This document shows positions 43,201 through 51,800 of a DNA stretch of 64,000 bases, in pieces. The notes beneath the pieces were generated by a model. The model was not told the DNA's origin. It did not search any database and saw only the letters and a program-made list of their open reading frames with translations. The stretch covers positions 12,598,734 through 12,662,733 of the forward strand of contig NC_134651.1 in NCBI RefSeq assembly GCF_030463565.1, read 5' to 3'. The position numbers and the translations under genes are program-made. Position 1 is the stretch's first letter, and every line of letters starts with the position of its first letter. The DNA comes from Pelecanus crispus. Lineage: Eukaryota; Chordata; Aves; Pelecaniformes; Pelecanidae.

Positions 43201-45453
43201 ATTCACAGCAGCCTTCAAAACAGAGAATCTAAACGTGTCCCCCCAAATAAGCTTTGCTTCTTACAATTTAAGAACAGTTCTAGCTTTTTTCTAAGGTTCA
43301 TTGTGATGATAAATGCACAAAAGTGTATGGCATGCACTGCCGCTTATTAGCATTTAATGCTTCTTGAACAACTACAATGCAAATATTCATCACAATAGAT
43401 GGGAACCTTGGTGGAAACAAGAATTCCCACAAATTGTTTAAGAATACAGTAAATGAATAGTATTATAAACAAAAAGCCCAAATCCCTCACAAATGCATAT
43501 GTTGTATTTGCTTACAGATTAGCCCACTACACATTCATTGTGCAACTGCATTTGTAGAAAACCCTTTGAACAGAAAAAGTTTTGTACCCTAACAAGAAGT
43601 GTTTTCTATTTATAGATGTGTTCAGGTCAAACAAATCACATCTGTCTCAAGGTTTGGTTGGGTGGTGGGGTGGTTTTTTTTTTTTTGCATTAGTGACAGA
43701 TTTTTGCATAAATCGGATGTTGCAGGACAGAGTACGAAGTCAGACAATTTTAAAGGAGGCTCCATTTTGAATTACTTAACTGACAGAGTATCAACACGCT
43801 AAGAAACATGGTAACTTTCAAAAAGCAATTATTTGAAGTTTATTTCTAAGTGAGTTTATTTCTAAGCTTCTAAGCTACAACTCAAACAAAACATGAGAAA
43901 ATCTAAATGACCGCATAGGAAGTAATGAAAGCTACAAACAAATGGAATGTTGACACCTTTTAAAACTACTTTTACTTCACAACTAGGCAGTCAAAGCATA
44001 AACTAAATTTGCTCTATATAATGCTTTAAGGAAACATGTACATCCTGCGCAAACTCTCATCATTTCCCAGGTCTCATCTCTCTATTCAGTACAGTGATAC
44101 GCAAACACACTCCGCAGATAAGTTTTTGCTTATGATCAAGGTGCTTACAGGGAAAGTATACATTTTTAGTCTACTCCTATGAACATATTTGAGGAGCAGA
44201 GGGAAAAAAACAGCCCTATTGCTTACTGTACCCTGTAAAGTATTTCTTAAAAATTCTTAATATTTTTATCCGTATAATACAGGAGGAAAATTAAGAAAAG
44301 GGGCATGATTCCATTCACAGTACCTTTCATATCTTGCTTACGGCTGTCAGAAATGACAATAGTAGAAGTATAAGAGCACAAGAAACAGTTGTCTTTAGCG
44401 TATGCACACCTGACAGCCCTTCTTGGAAAATTGGTTTCCCTTGTCAACAGCACAAGATGAGAGGTGGCGAGGGTGCGTATATATGTGTATATACACATAC
44501 ACACACATCAGAACAAGAACATGTCTGGCTAAAACCACATCAGTGAGCAGCAGTACTGAGAAAAGCCTCATAACTCCTTTTAAAACAGTCTCCAACAAGG
44601 GAAACACCTCTAGAGTGGAGCCGATGAAGGAGAAAAAAAAAAAAACCCTAACAAATTGAGAGATCTCATCGGCCAGACCCACGACGGGCAGAGGAAGGAG
44701 GAGTACCCAGCAACAGCTCCTCCATCCTGCCTCAGCCGAGGAGAGGAAGGGCGGAGAGCGAAGGGAGGAGGCGAAAGCGTGAAGGAGAAACGGCCCAGGA
44801 GGAGAAATTAAGCATCGCCTCCGGTGAGGAGAAATCCCCCTCCATACCCACATATACACTCTTCAAGAGAAATGGGGAAAGACACCCCCCCCCCCCCCCC
44901 CCAAAACATCCACTGAGGAAATTTCTCCTCCTCATGCATCCAGCTTCAATTTACTGAAGAGACAGCGAATTAATCACCTCAGCCTCACTATTAGCGGGGG
45001 GCTGGCTGTCCTCCCCCCCCCCCAACGCCCCCGGGGGGCGTTGGGGGGGGGGAGGACAGTCAGCCCCCCCCAAGCCCACTCTGATGGGGACCCGCCAGGC
45101 CCCGCCACACCGGCTACCCCCAGCCCTGAGGCGCTTACGAGGGCAGGGCAAGGCGTTTCCCCTACCCCCATTCCCCGCTGTCTCGCCCCCCGCGCCCGAA
45201 CGCCGCGTCCCTCACCGGCCTGGGTGGTGTCGCTGAGGTCGTGGTTGGCAGCGCTGGCCCGCGGGTAGTCACGGAGCTTCCTGCCGCTCAAACTGAGGGT
45301 ACCGCTGGCCGCCGCTTCTTCTAAGGCTCGGTCCAAGGAGCGGCTCCATGAACCCGGGCCTGAGGGACCAGGTGGCGGAGGACAAACCACCGCGTTCCCC
45401 GCCGGCATCACGGCAGAGCCGCCCTCCGGCGCCGCCAGCACCGCGGCCGCCAT
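2701..45453 (-). CDS. LRCH3: LRCH3, leucine-rich repeats and calponin homology domain protein 3 (5' part, exons 1-10)
   Basis: Cytoplasmic scaffold of the LRCH family. Human LRCH3 is reported to join DOCK7 and MYO6 in a complex that displaces septins (family knowledge). Ten exons on the minus strand, all with GT-AG borders and compatible phases, join into residues 1-433. Residues 1-79 are a variable Ala/Gly/Pro-rich start followed by the conserved SWSRSLDRALEEA and SGRKLRDYP segments. Residues 80-251 are leucine-rich repeats, with LxxLxLxxN-type motifs such as LNLYQNCIRYIP and LDFSCNKITTIP. Residues 252-287 are a C-terminal cap. Residues 288-433 begin the charged linker, including a six-Glu run. 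The product closely follows human LRCH3 as I recall it, better than LRCH1/2/4. The remaining linker and the calponin-homology domain must lie left of position 1, so the gene is cut by the window, not broken. The start at 45453 has a good Kozak context (AAATGG) and matches the human MAAA start. Confidence 0.95.
2778..4940 (-). other. LRCH3 intron 9
   Basis: Non-coding, AT-rich. Only short unconserved open frames on either strand. No recognised repeat family. Confidence 0.7.
4941..5086 (-). CDS. LRCH3: LRCH3 exon 9 (acidic linker, residues 360-408)
   Basis: Acceptor TGTCAAG|TGG, donor TGAG|GTGGTG. It encodes EHDLDQIDYIDSCATEEEEE and, further on, SLSSQFMAYIDQRRISE. The six-Glu run (residues 376-381) is an uninterrupted version of the human EEEEAE stretch. 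The exon ends one residue before the GSPVKP motif of exon 10. Human has an extra His before this Glu as I recall it, so the border may differ slightly. Confidence 0.93.
5087..7612 (-). other. LRCH3 intron 8
   Basis: Non-coding. It holds an exact 26-bp tandem duplication (5510-5561) and purine-rich stretches around 6.65-7.1 kb. No exon-like conserved peptide seen. Confidence 0.7.
5510..5561. repeat. Exact 26-bp tandem duplication
   Basis: ACTTTTGCTATTTTTACTAC plus AACAAC, present twice head to tail without mismatch, in LRCH3 intron 8. Confidence 0.95.
7613..7733 (-). CDS. LRCH3: LRCH3 exon 8 (residues 320-360)
   Basis: Acceptor TCTAAAG|CCA, donor GGAG|GTAAAT. It encodes PTDEFSDLPLRVAEITKEQR and LRRESQYQENRGSTVVTNGG, a charged linker segment conserved in LRCH3. 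Confidence 0.95.
7734..8644 (-). other. LRCH3 intron 7
   Basis: Non-coding, with pyrimidine-rich sequence around 8341-8365. Nothing else recognised. Confidence 0.7.
8645..8738 (-). CDS. LRCH3: LRCH3 exon 7 (residues 288-319)
   Basis: Acceptor TTTGACAG|CCA, donor AATGAA|GTAAGT. It encodes HEELYSSRPYGALDSGFNSV followed by DSGDKRWSGNE, virtually the human sequence. Too short to stand out as an open frame, but the borders and phases fit exactly. Confidence 0.95.
8739..13337 (-). other. LRCH3 intron 6
   Basis: Non-coding. It holds a decayed LTR (about 9750-10226). The remainder is AT-rich with no other recognised element. Confidence 0.7.
9750..10226 (-). mobile_element. Decayed avian endogenous retrovirus LTR (solo, truncated)
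   Basis: On the minus strand the sequence starts with TGTCCTGGTTTCGGCTGGGA at 10226, a 5' end I recognise from a common LTR of neoavian genomes. It continues through the typical cAMP-element-like, TATA-proximal and GGGGGGAGTTGGC-type segments, down to about 9880. The TATA position reads TATAGAAA, so the promoter is probably decayed. From about 9880 to 9750 similarity fades (an ATT-rich stretch at about 9770-9782), so the 3' boundary is uncertain. No internal gag, pol or env remains on either side, which fits a solo LTR. The family name is not assigned. Confidence 0.75.
13338..13447 (-). CDS. LRCH3: LRCH3 exon 6 (LRR cap, residues 252-288)
   Basis: Acceptor TTTAAAG|ATA, donor TCTTG|GTAAGT. 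It encodes ICIKGKIHIFKYLNIEACKI and APDLPDYDRRPMGFGS, the conserved segment closing the LRR block in LRCH proteins. Confidence 0.95.
13448..14422 (-). other. LRCH3 intron 5
   Basis: Non-coding, no recognised element. Confidence 0.7.
14423..14559 (-). CDS. LRCH3: LRCH3 exon 5 (last LRRs, residues 206-251)
   Basis: Acceptor TCTCCAG|AGC, donor GCACAG|GTAAAG. It encodes LAELPLIRLDFSCNKITTIP and the YRNLRHLQTIMLENNPLQSP repeat, which is highly conserved in LRCH3. Confidence 0.96.
14731..14836 (-). CDS. LRCH3: LRCH3 exon 4 (LRRs, residues 171-206)
   Basis: Acceptor TTTGTAG|GAT, donor GAAG|GTGAGA. It encodes DVSCNEIQTIPPQIGNLESL and RDLNVRRNNLVRLPE. It is separated from exon 5 by the shortest intron of the gene (171 bp). 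Confidence 0.96.
14837..15613 (-). other. LRCH3 intron 3
   Basis: Non-coding, no recognised element. Confidence 0.7.
15614..15740 (-). CDS. LRCH3: LRCH3 exon 3 (LRRs, residues 128-170)
   Basis: Acceptor AAAAAG|TCG, donor CTT|GTGAGT. It encodes RNQLSTLPVHLCSLPLKVLI and SNNKLVSIPEEIGQLRQLTEL, close to the human LRCH3 repeats. Confidence 0.95.
15741..17282 (-). other. LRCH3 intron 2
   Basis: Non-coding. It holds an A25 tract at 16496-16520. Nothing else recognised. Confidence 0.7.
16496..16520. repeat. A25 homopolymer
   Basis: Twenty-five uninterrupted adenines in LRCH3 intron 2. Confidence 0.95.
17283..17427 (-). CDS. LRCH3: LRCH3 exon 2 (LRRs, residues 80-128)
   Basis: Acceptor CTTCAG|AT, donor ATCAG|GTAACG. 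It encodes LSRNRLSELPAEACHFVSLE and the following LNLYQNCIRYIPETVLNL repeat, two canonical leucine-rich repeats. It lies 27.8 kb from exon 1. The split codons at both ends (Asp80, Ser128) join exons 1 and 3 in frame. Confidence 0.95.
19265..19294. repeat. A30 homopolymer
   Basis: Thirty uninterrupted adenines in LRCH3 intron 1. No retroposed gene is recognisable upstream of it. Confidence 0.95.
27445..27460. repeat. C16 homopolymer
   Basis: Uninterrupted run of 16 cytosines in LRCH3 intron 1. Confidence 0.9.
42104..42192 (+). mobile_element. CR1 LINE 3'-end fragment
   Basis: It contains the CR1 3' signature GAGTTGGACTCGATGAACCT, then GGGTCCCTTCCAACTTGAGA and the terminal ATTCTATG octamer repeat (ATTCTATGATTCTATGATC). 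Only the last 90 bases or so are recognisable, consistent with 5' truncation on insertion. CR1 is the dominant LINE of birds and other sauropsids, so this is a key clue to the host. Plus orientation, inside LRCH3 intron 1. Confidence 0.9.
44482..44499. repeat. Perfect 18-bp TG/TA palindrome
   Basis: TATGTGTATATACACATA, inside a short TG/TA microsatellite-like stretch in LRCH3 intron 1. Confidence 0.95.
44885..44902. repeat. C18 homopolymer
   Basis: Uninterrupted run of 18 cytosines just downstream of LRCH3 exon 1 (G18 on the transcript strand). Length is likely unstable and hard to sequence. Confidence 0.9.
45001..45064. repeat. Near-perfect fold-back inverted repeat
   Basis: The left arm GCTGGCTGTCCT-C11-AACGCCCCC is followed directly by its complement GGGGGGCGTT-G10-AGGACAGTCAGC. 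There is one mismatch and a 1-base difference in the C/G runs, with no spacer. It lies in LRCH3 intron 1, about 150 bp past exon 1. Confidence 0.95.
45216..45453 (-). CDS. LRCH3: LRCH3 exon 1 (coding part, residues 1-79 plus one base)
   Basis: Starts at the ATG at 45453-45451 (A at -3, G at +4) and ends at the donor GCCG|GTGAGG. It encodes an Ala/Pro-rich lead, then the family-conserved segment GSWSRSLDRALEEAAASG and the first LRR-like stretch up to DLSDTTQA. GC content is very high, as expected inside a CpG island. A second in-frame Met at residue 16 is a less likely start. The frame also stays open upstream of the ATG, but that part does not resemble LRCH proteins. Confidence 0.92.
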
Positions 45454-45455
45454 TT
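45446..45455 (-). promoter_or_regulatory. YY1-like motif over the LRCH3 start codon
   Basis: AAATGGCGGC on the minus strand includes the LRCH3 ATG. YY1 sites at or just after the transcription start, often overlapping the first Met codon, are a known arrangement in vertebrate CpG promoters. Motif evidence only. Confidence 0.4.
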
Positions 45456-45475
45456 CCCCCCCGCCGTATCCCGCC

Positions 45476-45499
45476 GCTGCTGCTGCTGCTGCTGCTGCT
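45476..45499. repeat. (GCT)8 trinucleotide repeat in LRCH3 5'UTR
   Basis: Eight uninterrupted GCT units on the plus strand, AGC on the LRCH3 sense strand, 23 bp upstream of the start codon. It would be transcribed in the 5'UTR if the start site is upstream of it. Confidence 0.95.
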
Positions 45500-45585
45500 C
45501 CGGCTTCGCGCGCCACTGCGCAGGCGCGGGGAAGCTCAGCGACCGGCGGGGAGGGCGCAGGCGCCAGCCTTGACAGGGCGCGGAG

Positions 45586-45597
45586 TGCGCATGCGCA
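45586..45597. promoter_or_regulatory. NRF1-type palindrome upstream of LRCH3
   Basis: TGCGCATGCGCA, a perfect 12-bp palindrome matching the NRF1 consensus, 133 bp upstream of the LRCH3 ATG. NRF1 commonly drives TATA-less CpG-island promoters. Binding here is inferred from the motif. Confidence 0.7.
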
Positions 45598-45645
45598 GCC
45601 GCCCGCCGGCGGGCCCGGGGAGGCGCGAAGCACTTCATTAAGGGC

Positions 45646-45713
45646 AAAAAAAAAAAAAACCCCACCCCACCACCAAAACAACCCCAAACAAACAAACAAA
45701 AACAACACACCAC
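45646..45713. repeat. A/C-rich low-complexity tract
   Basis: A13 followed by CCCCACC and AAAC/CAAA-type repeats. It lies at the outer edge of the LRCH3 CpG island and is probably just upstream of the transcription start. Confidence 0.85.
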
Positions 45714-46739
45714 GAACCCGAAACATCCCCTTTTCGGGGCTGATTTTTCCACTCGCCTGGGGTAATCTGGCGTGCGAGGGCGCCCGCCTCGCCTTGACAA
45801 CAGCTGTAGTGCCCATAGACCTTCTGAAACTCAGAAAAATTCCAGTTTTCCCCTGCCTGGGTGGGACGCCACACCAGCTGCTTGGCACAGGTTGGCTTTT
45901 GGGTGAGAACTGCTCCCCGCTGCTGGGTACGCTGTCAGACCCATTCCAGCAGCAAACAAAGGAGAAAACGCACATATCTGAACCAGGTGGGAACAGTACC
46001 AACTGCTTCATGGCTTTTTTTCCCTCGATGTCATCAATCCTTAAAAAGTCGCACTCTTTGCAGTGTCCAAATACACTCTGGGAAAGCACAGGTCAGCTGC
46101 TTACGCCGGAACTGTTGCATGTCCGAGCACTGCCTGAAGCTGGCAACCGTACAGACTTCAGCTGGTGACGAAGAACAATGCCTGCAGATAGTCAGGTGCC
46201 AAGGCACTCGCCATACTCAACACCTTATCAACTATATTTCCAGGCAGTATTTTTTTCCTGCACCACCAATAGCAGTGCTTCCACTCCTCATGAAAGCCTC
46301 CTGCCAGCATCGCACCGGAAAACACGACCGCGGTCGTTTATCAGTGTTGACGCTGATCCTGTAATACAAGGTTTAGATTACAGACACTTCTCGCTAGCAA
46401 GACATGTCACAGCAACATGAAAACCAGTGCTTGGGCTGGCAGATTAAGGGATCCGGTACGGTAATCACACCAAACCACTAAATTAGATGGTGCTACTGAA
46501 AAATACGTTAATAGCTGACACATTTAAATGCAAGTGAGCTCATACAGTGCCACTCCAAGGAGTGCTTAATTTTCAGGATATTAAGCTGGGCAATGAATGC
46601 AAGCCCTCTTTAAATTAGGCTGCTTTTTGGTATATTCTTCAGAACGTTTAATAAGAATTTAATCATTAAGAACCCCTTGAAGGATATCAGAAAATTCACA
46701 TAACCAATATATTGCCCAGGTGGTTATAAGAGGAACAAG
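45714..46739. other. Intergenic stretch between FYTTD1 3' end and LRCH3 promoter
   Basis: About 1 kb lying between the LRCH3 promoter and the inferred FYTTD1 polyadenylation region. Open frames run through it by chance, including one continuous with the LRCH3 start frame, but none resembles a known protein. Confidence 0.5.
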
Positions 46740-46760
46740 ACAGTATGAAACCTGTAACTT

Positions 46761-46766
46761 TTTATT
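46761..46766 (-). terminator. Candidate distal polyadenylation signal (AATAAA) of FYTTD1
   Basis: Canonical hexamer on the minus strand, just upstream of a T-rich TTTCATACTGTCTTGTTCCT stretch. It is preceded by a 14-base homopolymer, so a chance match is possible. Two nearer AATAAA sites compete. Confidence 0.35.
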
Positions 46767-46879
46767 AAAAAAAAAAAAAAATTAACAGCTTCAGAATAGA
46801 TCAAATGTAATAACTTCTCCAAAAAATACCAAAAGGTACAGTGTAAAGCATCTTCTCATTAAATACAAACTAGCATTTT

Positions 46880-46920
46880 TTGATGCATTGCATCAATGTT
46901 TTGCATCTACGTTGATGCAA
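46880..46920. repeat. Double GATGCA/TGCATC inverted repeat
   Basis: TTGATGCA-T-TGCATCAA (46880-46896) is a perfect inverted repeat. It is followed by TTGCATC-TACGTT-GATGCAA (46901-46920), a second one. In the FYTTD1 transcript both could form small hairpins. Confidence 0.85.
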
Positions 46921-48704
46921 AAGAATTTTTTTTGTTGCATCCTGGCACATGGAAAATGTATACACTGAAACAGGATGACTGACAACACTTTACCTACTCA
47001 AATTCTAACAGTGGGGTATTTTCTTAAAAAAAATTTCCTACTAGTAATTAAGAAAAAAACCTTAACACCATTATGTTTAGTTTGCTTCTGCTAAGGTATA
47101 TTTTTCAACATTAAAAATAGGGGTTTAAGTACTATATAGTATCAGGATGCATTCTGACTTTAAAACTGCTATACAAACAAAAGCCCTTCTACTGTCAAAT
47201 GCTCTTCAACATTGAAGTTCCGGTAAATGCTAGTTAACTTGGAATTTGAGATAAAAATGCAAGGAAACCAACTCTGTTAGAAGTCAAATGTAAATTCTTC
47301 AAGAACAATTAAAAGGAACTAAACCCACTTCAAACACCATAAACATTTCTGGATGCAGCAAGCCAATCACTCTTTTACCTGACTGTACCTAAATCTCATT
47401 GCTATAGAACAGTGTTAAATTCATCAGTTCCTGGTCTGGAAGCAATTCTGAACAGGTGCCTCAGTTTTAGGGATCATATAAATTCAGACTGAGGATGCCC
47501 CAGTTGTTACCATCCTGCAGATTCTGATGCACAAAGCTAAGCTTAAAGCAAGTGACTACATGCTCCCGCTTAACGCCTTACACATGCTGGCAAACTGAGG
47601 GCTTTTTTCCAACAACGTTCCCCAGTTTCAGCCAATTCCAAGATGTCTGACCACTCCTGATCAGCTTCACATCTTACCTCTCTTTGGTATATACAAACAA
47701 GTGCCATTAGATTGCTTGCCTCTGGCTATTTATAAGAGCCGGAGAAAACCCTCTGGGGCAAGGTATGCAAGATGAGAATCCTATGTCTGGGAGGGTAAGG
47801 AACTCTACCATACCACTGACTTTCTTGTGAACTGTTGTATTTATTCCTATGAAATTATTCAAAAATGTGAAGTTATTGCATTAAGTTTGTGAAAAAACTT
47901 ACAAAAAGAAATAGAAAGCAAAAGTTTAAGAAAAAATAGGAGACAGACATACTCCATTTACAGAGGAGGATGAAGAACTCGAGCTATTTGTAATATAAAT
48001 TACTCTCATACTGCCTGGGCAGTATTCCTCCAATATGATCTGGACCACTTTTAAGGATAAGAGTAGAATAGTCTCCATCCCAGTTACCTATTTTGGGTCT
48101 CAGCTAAAAGCTTTATTTGTGAAAGTGAGGATGCAAAACATTTAGTTTTCAAGAAAGGAAAAAAACTGAACTTCAAAAGCACAGAGGAGTACAACCAATG
48201 CTCCCATGAAAAATGCCGCTACATCACTACCAAAGTATTCATGGACTGAGGCTCCATGCCAAACTGCAGTCCAAAGGAAAGTTCATAGGCAGTCCCTAAA
48301 AAACCCTAAAATGGGGTTTGTAATGAAACACTTACACAATCTTTACCATAACAAAGGGGTCAAAGAACAGATACTGAGTACTCCTAGACAAAAAAACCCA
48401 ACTTTTAAAACTTGTGTTTGTGTTTTGGTTGCAAGATGAACCAAAATCAGTGTTTGTCATCAGCTGGACAACGGAATCTTTTCCAACCAGGTGATGGTGC
48501 CACTCCAGCAGATCAGTTTCCCCACCTTCCCCCACTTAGGGCATGTCTTTTACCATTCAAAGTAAAAGTAATAAAGACAGATAGCTCTGCCACCGTCTTA
48601 GCAAGAAGTCTGGAGAATTTCAGTGAAGTATGCTGTATTCTTCTGCCCACTTTTGTCTCAGTTTCTTAGGTAGGTGGGATCAGTGCTCAAGCCCATCTGT
48701 CAGG

Positions 48705-48800
48705 TTAGCCCACTGTTACAAAACGGCTTCCTTTGTTCTGAGACAGCGCTGTTCTTTGTTCCTTCAGGATCCCAAAACGTTCGTTCAACGTCATCCCTGT
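48705..48800 (-). CDS. FYTTD1: FYTTD1 exon 9 (residues 286-316, stop)
   Basis: Acceptor TTTTTCAG|ACA. It encodes [20 protein letters not shown] and [11 protein letters not shown], then TAA at 48707-48705. The C-terminal block matches human, with one Gly fewer. Confidence 0.96.
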   Translation of the reverse strand, partial: TGMTLNERFGILKEQRTALSQNKGSRFVTVG

Positions 48801-51800
48801 CTGAAAAATAAAGTAATTTCAACACAAACGTAAAAGATGTTAATTTAATCAAAGTAACAGAGACAAAAATAATTTTTTCCTCATTCTGTATCATCACTTG
48901 ACTCCTTAATTGCCTCACTTAGATTAAAAAAAAATGGGGGGGGGGTGGTGGTGGTAATTTGATTCCATCATTTCCTGCACCATTTAAAAATCAGATTGGA
49001 CTATACATCAAGAGCTAGCATTTCTCAGAATTCATTAAGAACACATGATACGCAATGTCAAGACTGAAAGTCTGCTCAAAGTAATCTAAGTTAAACTGAG
49101 GACAGACAGACAGACTGAAAAAGGGAACTTTCACTACACTCATTTCCCCACACAGATTCTATGCATCTTCAACAAATGCAGCATTTTAACCATGTTAATG
49201 CAGCTTGCTTTCCAGTCCATCCAGTTGAGGCAGTAGACTGGGGTCCAAAAGTTCAATTAATTTTACAATATAGTAGTAGACTATTTTTGACATACGGCTT
49301 ATTCACGGAAAGAACAAATCCAGACCGATGCACTGATCCCATGTAGTTTTCTACAGCTGGCAGTAAGGAGCTGGTTACAAGAACAGCATCTAACTCTGTC
49401 ACCCTGTAAGAACTCCTTCAATGACAGCACTAAGATTCCTGCACCGCATCGCCTGTCTTCATGAATCTTGTGAAAAATTGCTCATCTTTCAAGCCTTTAC
49501 ATCATCACATTTGATTTTTTCCTAGATGCACAGCAAAAGTTGCCTAAGAAATTCAGCTGTCAGGGTTCCATGCAGGTTATACAACTGAGAAGCTCATCCC
49601 TGAATTACACACACTTGCTGATTCAAGCACAGCAGGAACACCAGAAGGCTTTTAAAAATATTCAGTAATTTAAATCCCATTTAAAGCATGTGGGCATGCA
49701 AGACATGAACTAGAGGAACAGGAACAGTGAGTTTAGTTACTTGCTTAAAGTTACATAGCACATTAGTGGAAGAACTGGAAGTGGAAACGAGAAGTAGTCA
49801 CTAGTTCCCTCTTTCTGTCACTAGTGAGTCTAGGAAGAAAGTACCTGAATCACTGGCTTTTATTGGTCTTGAAACTGCTTCCACAGTTAAGGAAAGAAAC
49901 TGCATTTACCTGTTTTCCAACACTGTTAATATCAAACTGCAATGGAACGCCTTTGGGAATCTTCTTCTCTTCAGATTGGTCCCTCTTCATCAGAAATGGT
50001 GGCACAGGAGTACAAGTTAGTCGTAACTTCTGGGAACTGTGAAAGAAGGATGTTAGAAAGAACACATTAATACATGTTTTTTGTAATCAAGCTTTAATGC
50101 CGATAGAGGTATGAATTTTTCCATCAGGCCATTTGATCAGGCTGGCTCAATAGCTGGATGGCACAAATTCAAGAATGTAAAAGTCAGGCAGAACTATAAA
50201 AGGGTAGGATTTGTTACGGTTATCAGATAGCAAGTGTCCCAACAGGAAGCGATCTTATCTTTTCTCTCTCAATACTACTGACAAATGCATAATTTGCAGT
50301 TAATTATTCCCATAAATGCAAAAAATAATTGGTAGTGTTCCTTACAGATAAAATGCTACTAAGGAAAAAGCTACTCAAGAGATTTTTAAAGTAAAACACC
50401 TCATGAAACAACAGTACCATCAACTTCCCAAAGACAAATACAACAATGCTTCCTTTAAGCAGAATTCTAGCAGTATCTTTACGAATCAAGAAGGAACTAT
50501 TACCATCACTCATCAACTAGGGGCTCATTCATTTTTATTCAGATAGGGGAGGAAAACAGTTGCAATACAGTCTGATTTGGAAGAGGCAGACAAAGTGAAA
50601 ATCTACCAGCCCACCACTCTTCAACTCCATACACTACATCAAGCTCCTAACTGGGAGATGCCTTGGGAAATCCAGCTGTAATATTATTCAAACACAGCTC
50701 AGAAACACTCAGAAAGGGGGCAGATTTAAAAGTCTTCACAAGAAGCTGTGACCTTGAGGTCATCTGAAATACTATCTGAAAGGAACTTGCTAAATGGCTC
50801 AGAACAGCGATTTCAGCTATGTTAAGAACATTTCAGAACTTTTTTGAAAACTCACATTGGGGTTATGATTGCTCCTGGGTTGTCAATGGATACAGTCAGA
50901 ATCCCTCCACTCGTGGTAGAAGTTCGCCATCTAGTTTGAGAACACAGAAATCACTTACAAAAGCACTGCAGAAATTTCAGTCAGAGTATCTTTAAACGTG
51001 TGTCCAAAACACTAGCTAGTAAAGAAGGTACAAGCTTTTGGAATATAGGTCAGTACAAGACCAGATGCAGTCAAACAATCCACAAGAAGCTTGGCCATTG
51101 ATTCTTGTATCTTTTACATTGTCTAAACCTATTCAGGTGAGTGCTAGGTCACATGCTGGCATGGTGTACCAGAACTACAACACTGACTGGAATGTTCACC
51201 TTTTTAAAACATTGTTTCCTTGCCACAGATGGGGCCAAAATGGTCCTCACAGCAAATCAAAGAGGTGACAGACTGCAGGTCTGTGGCATATGCTGCTTAC
51301 TTAGCCTGCTGTGTTACCAACAAACAAGTTGCAAAGAGCCCAGCAGGCACAGACTGATACGGGAAGAATACGTGGGGGGAGAGCCGAGCGTCCACCTTGT
51401 GACCTGCCTTGCTTATTTGCGAACTGCTTCATAGGCTTTTATGTATATTAAATAAAATGGAAATTACATCAAGACCTCAGGAGAACATTGACATTTGAAT
51501 TTTTCTTCCAGTCTATGCAGTATTCATGAGTAGTAGAGATTAGTCTGATCCTCTGAAGCTACCACTTTCCCCCTCATTTCTGCAAGCATCTTATGCAAAC
51601 AAACTCCTTCTGGTTAAATCAGAAGATAATTTAGGAAATAACTGAGAATAGGGGGAGGATCACTGTCACTCAGCTGATATGCCTACAGGGGAAAAAAAAA
51701 CCCATTCAATTATCATAGCCAGGAAGCCAGAACTAAAATGAGAATCATACAAGTAACCAAACTGACATTTTCCAAATTAAATACTTACTGACGAGTTCTC

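Larger units (their letters stand above)
17428..45215 (-). other. LRCH3 intron 1 (27.8 kb)
   Basis: Very long first intron. No nested gene was recognised on either strand: all open frames away from its GC-rich 5' end are short (about 150 codons or fewer) and resemble no family I know. It contains a CR1 fragment (about 42104-42192), homopolymers (A30 at 19265-19294, T19 at 19571-19589, C16 at 27445-27460, C18 at 44885-44902), a perfect 18-bp palindrome (44482-44499) and a large fold-back repeat (45001-45064). Long first introns often hold enhancers, but none can be called from sequence alone. Confidence 0.75.
44970..45640. promoter_or_regulatory. LRCH3 CpG-island promoter
   Basis: A sharp rise in GC and CpG density around LRCH3 exon 1. 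No TATA box near the likely start region. It contains a perfect NRF1-type palindrome, an NRF1-like site CTGCGCAGGCGC near 45515-45526, and a YY1-like AAATGGCGGC overlapping the start codon on the minus strand. The transcription start cannot be placed exactly. It probably lies between about 45480 and 45620. Confidence 0.75.
46740..48704 (-). other. FYTTD1: Probable FYTTD1 3'UTR
   Basis: About 1.9 kb after the stop codon without a recognised repeat family or conserved frame. AATAAA hexamers on the minus strand lie at 48117-48112, 47845-47840 and 46766-46761. The last is followed by a T-rich stretch and is taken as the distal polyadenylation signal. The actual 3' end needs transcript data, and shorter alternatives are possible. 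Confidence 0.5.

Noticed and set aside
44395..44859. A 154-codon open frame on the minus strand near LRCH3 exon 1.
   Set aside because: It includes translated microsatellite and purine-rich sequence, and overlaps other frames. No homology seen.
45476..45499. A poly-Gln or poly-Ala tract in a coding frame.
   Set aside because: It lies upstream of the LRCH3 ATG, in the 5'UTR or promoter. The homopeptide readings come from frames without gene support.
45454..46089. The LRCH3 start frame stays open upstream to a Met at 46089, making an apparent 371-aa protein with the intron-1 read-through.
   Set aside because: The upstream residues resemble no LRCH protein and run through A/C-rich low-complexity and non-CpG sequence. 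The human start aligns with the ATG at 45453.
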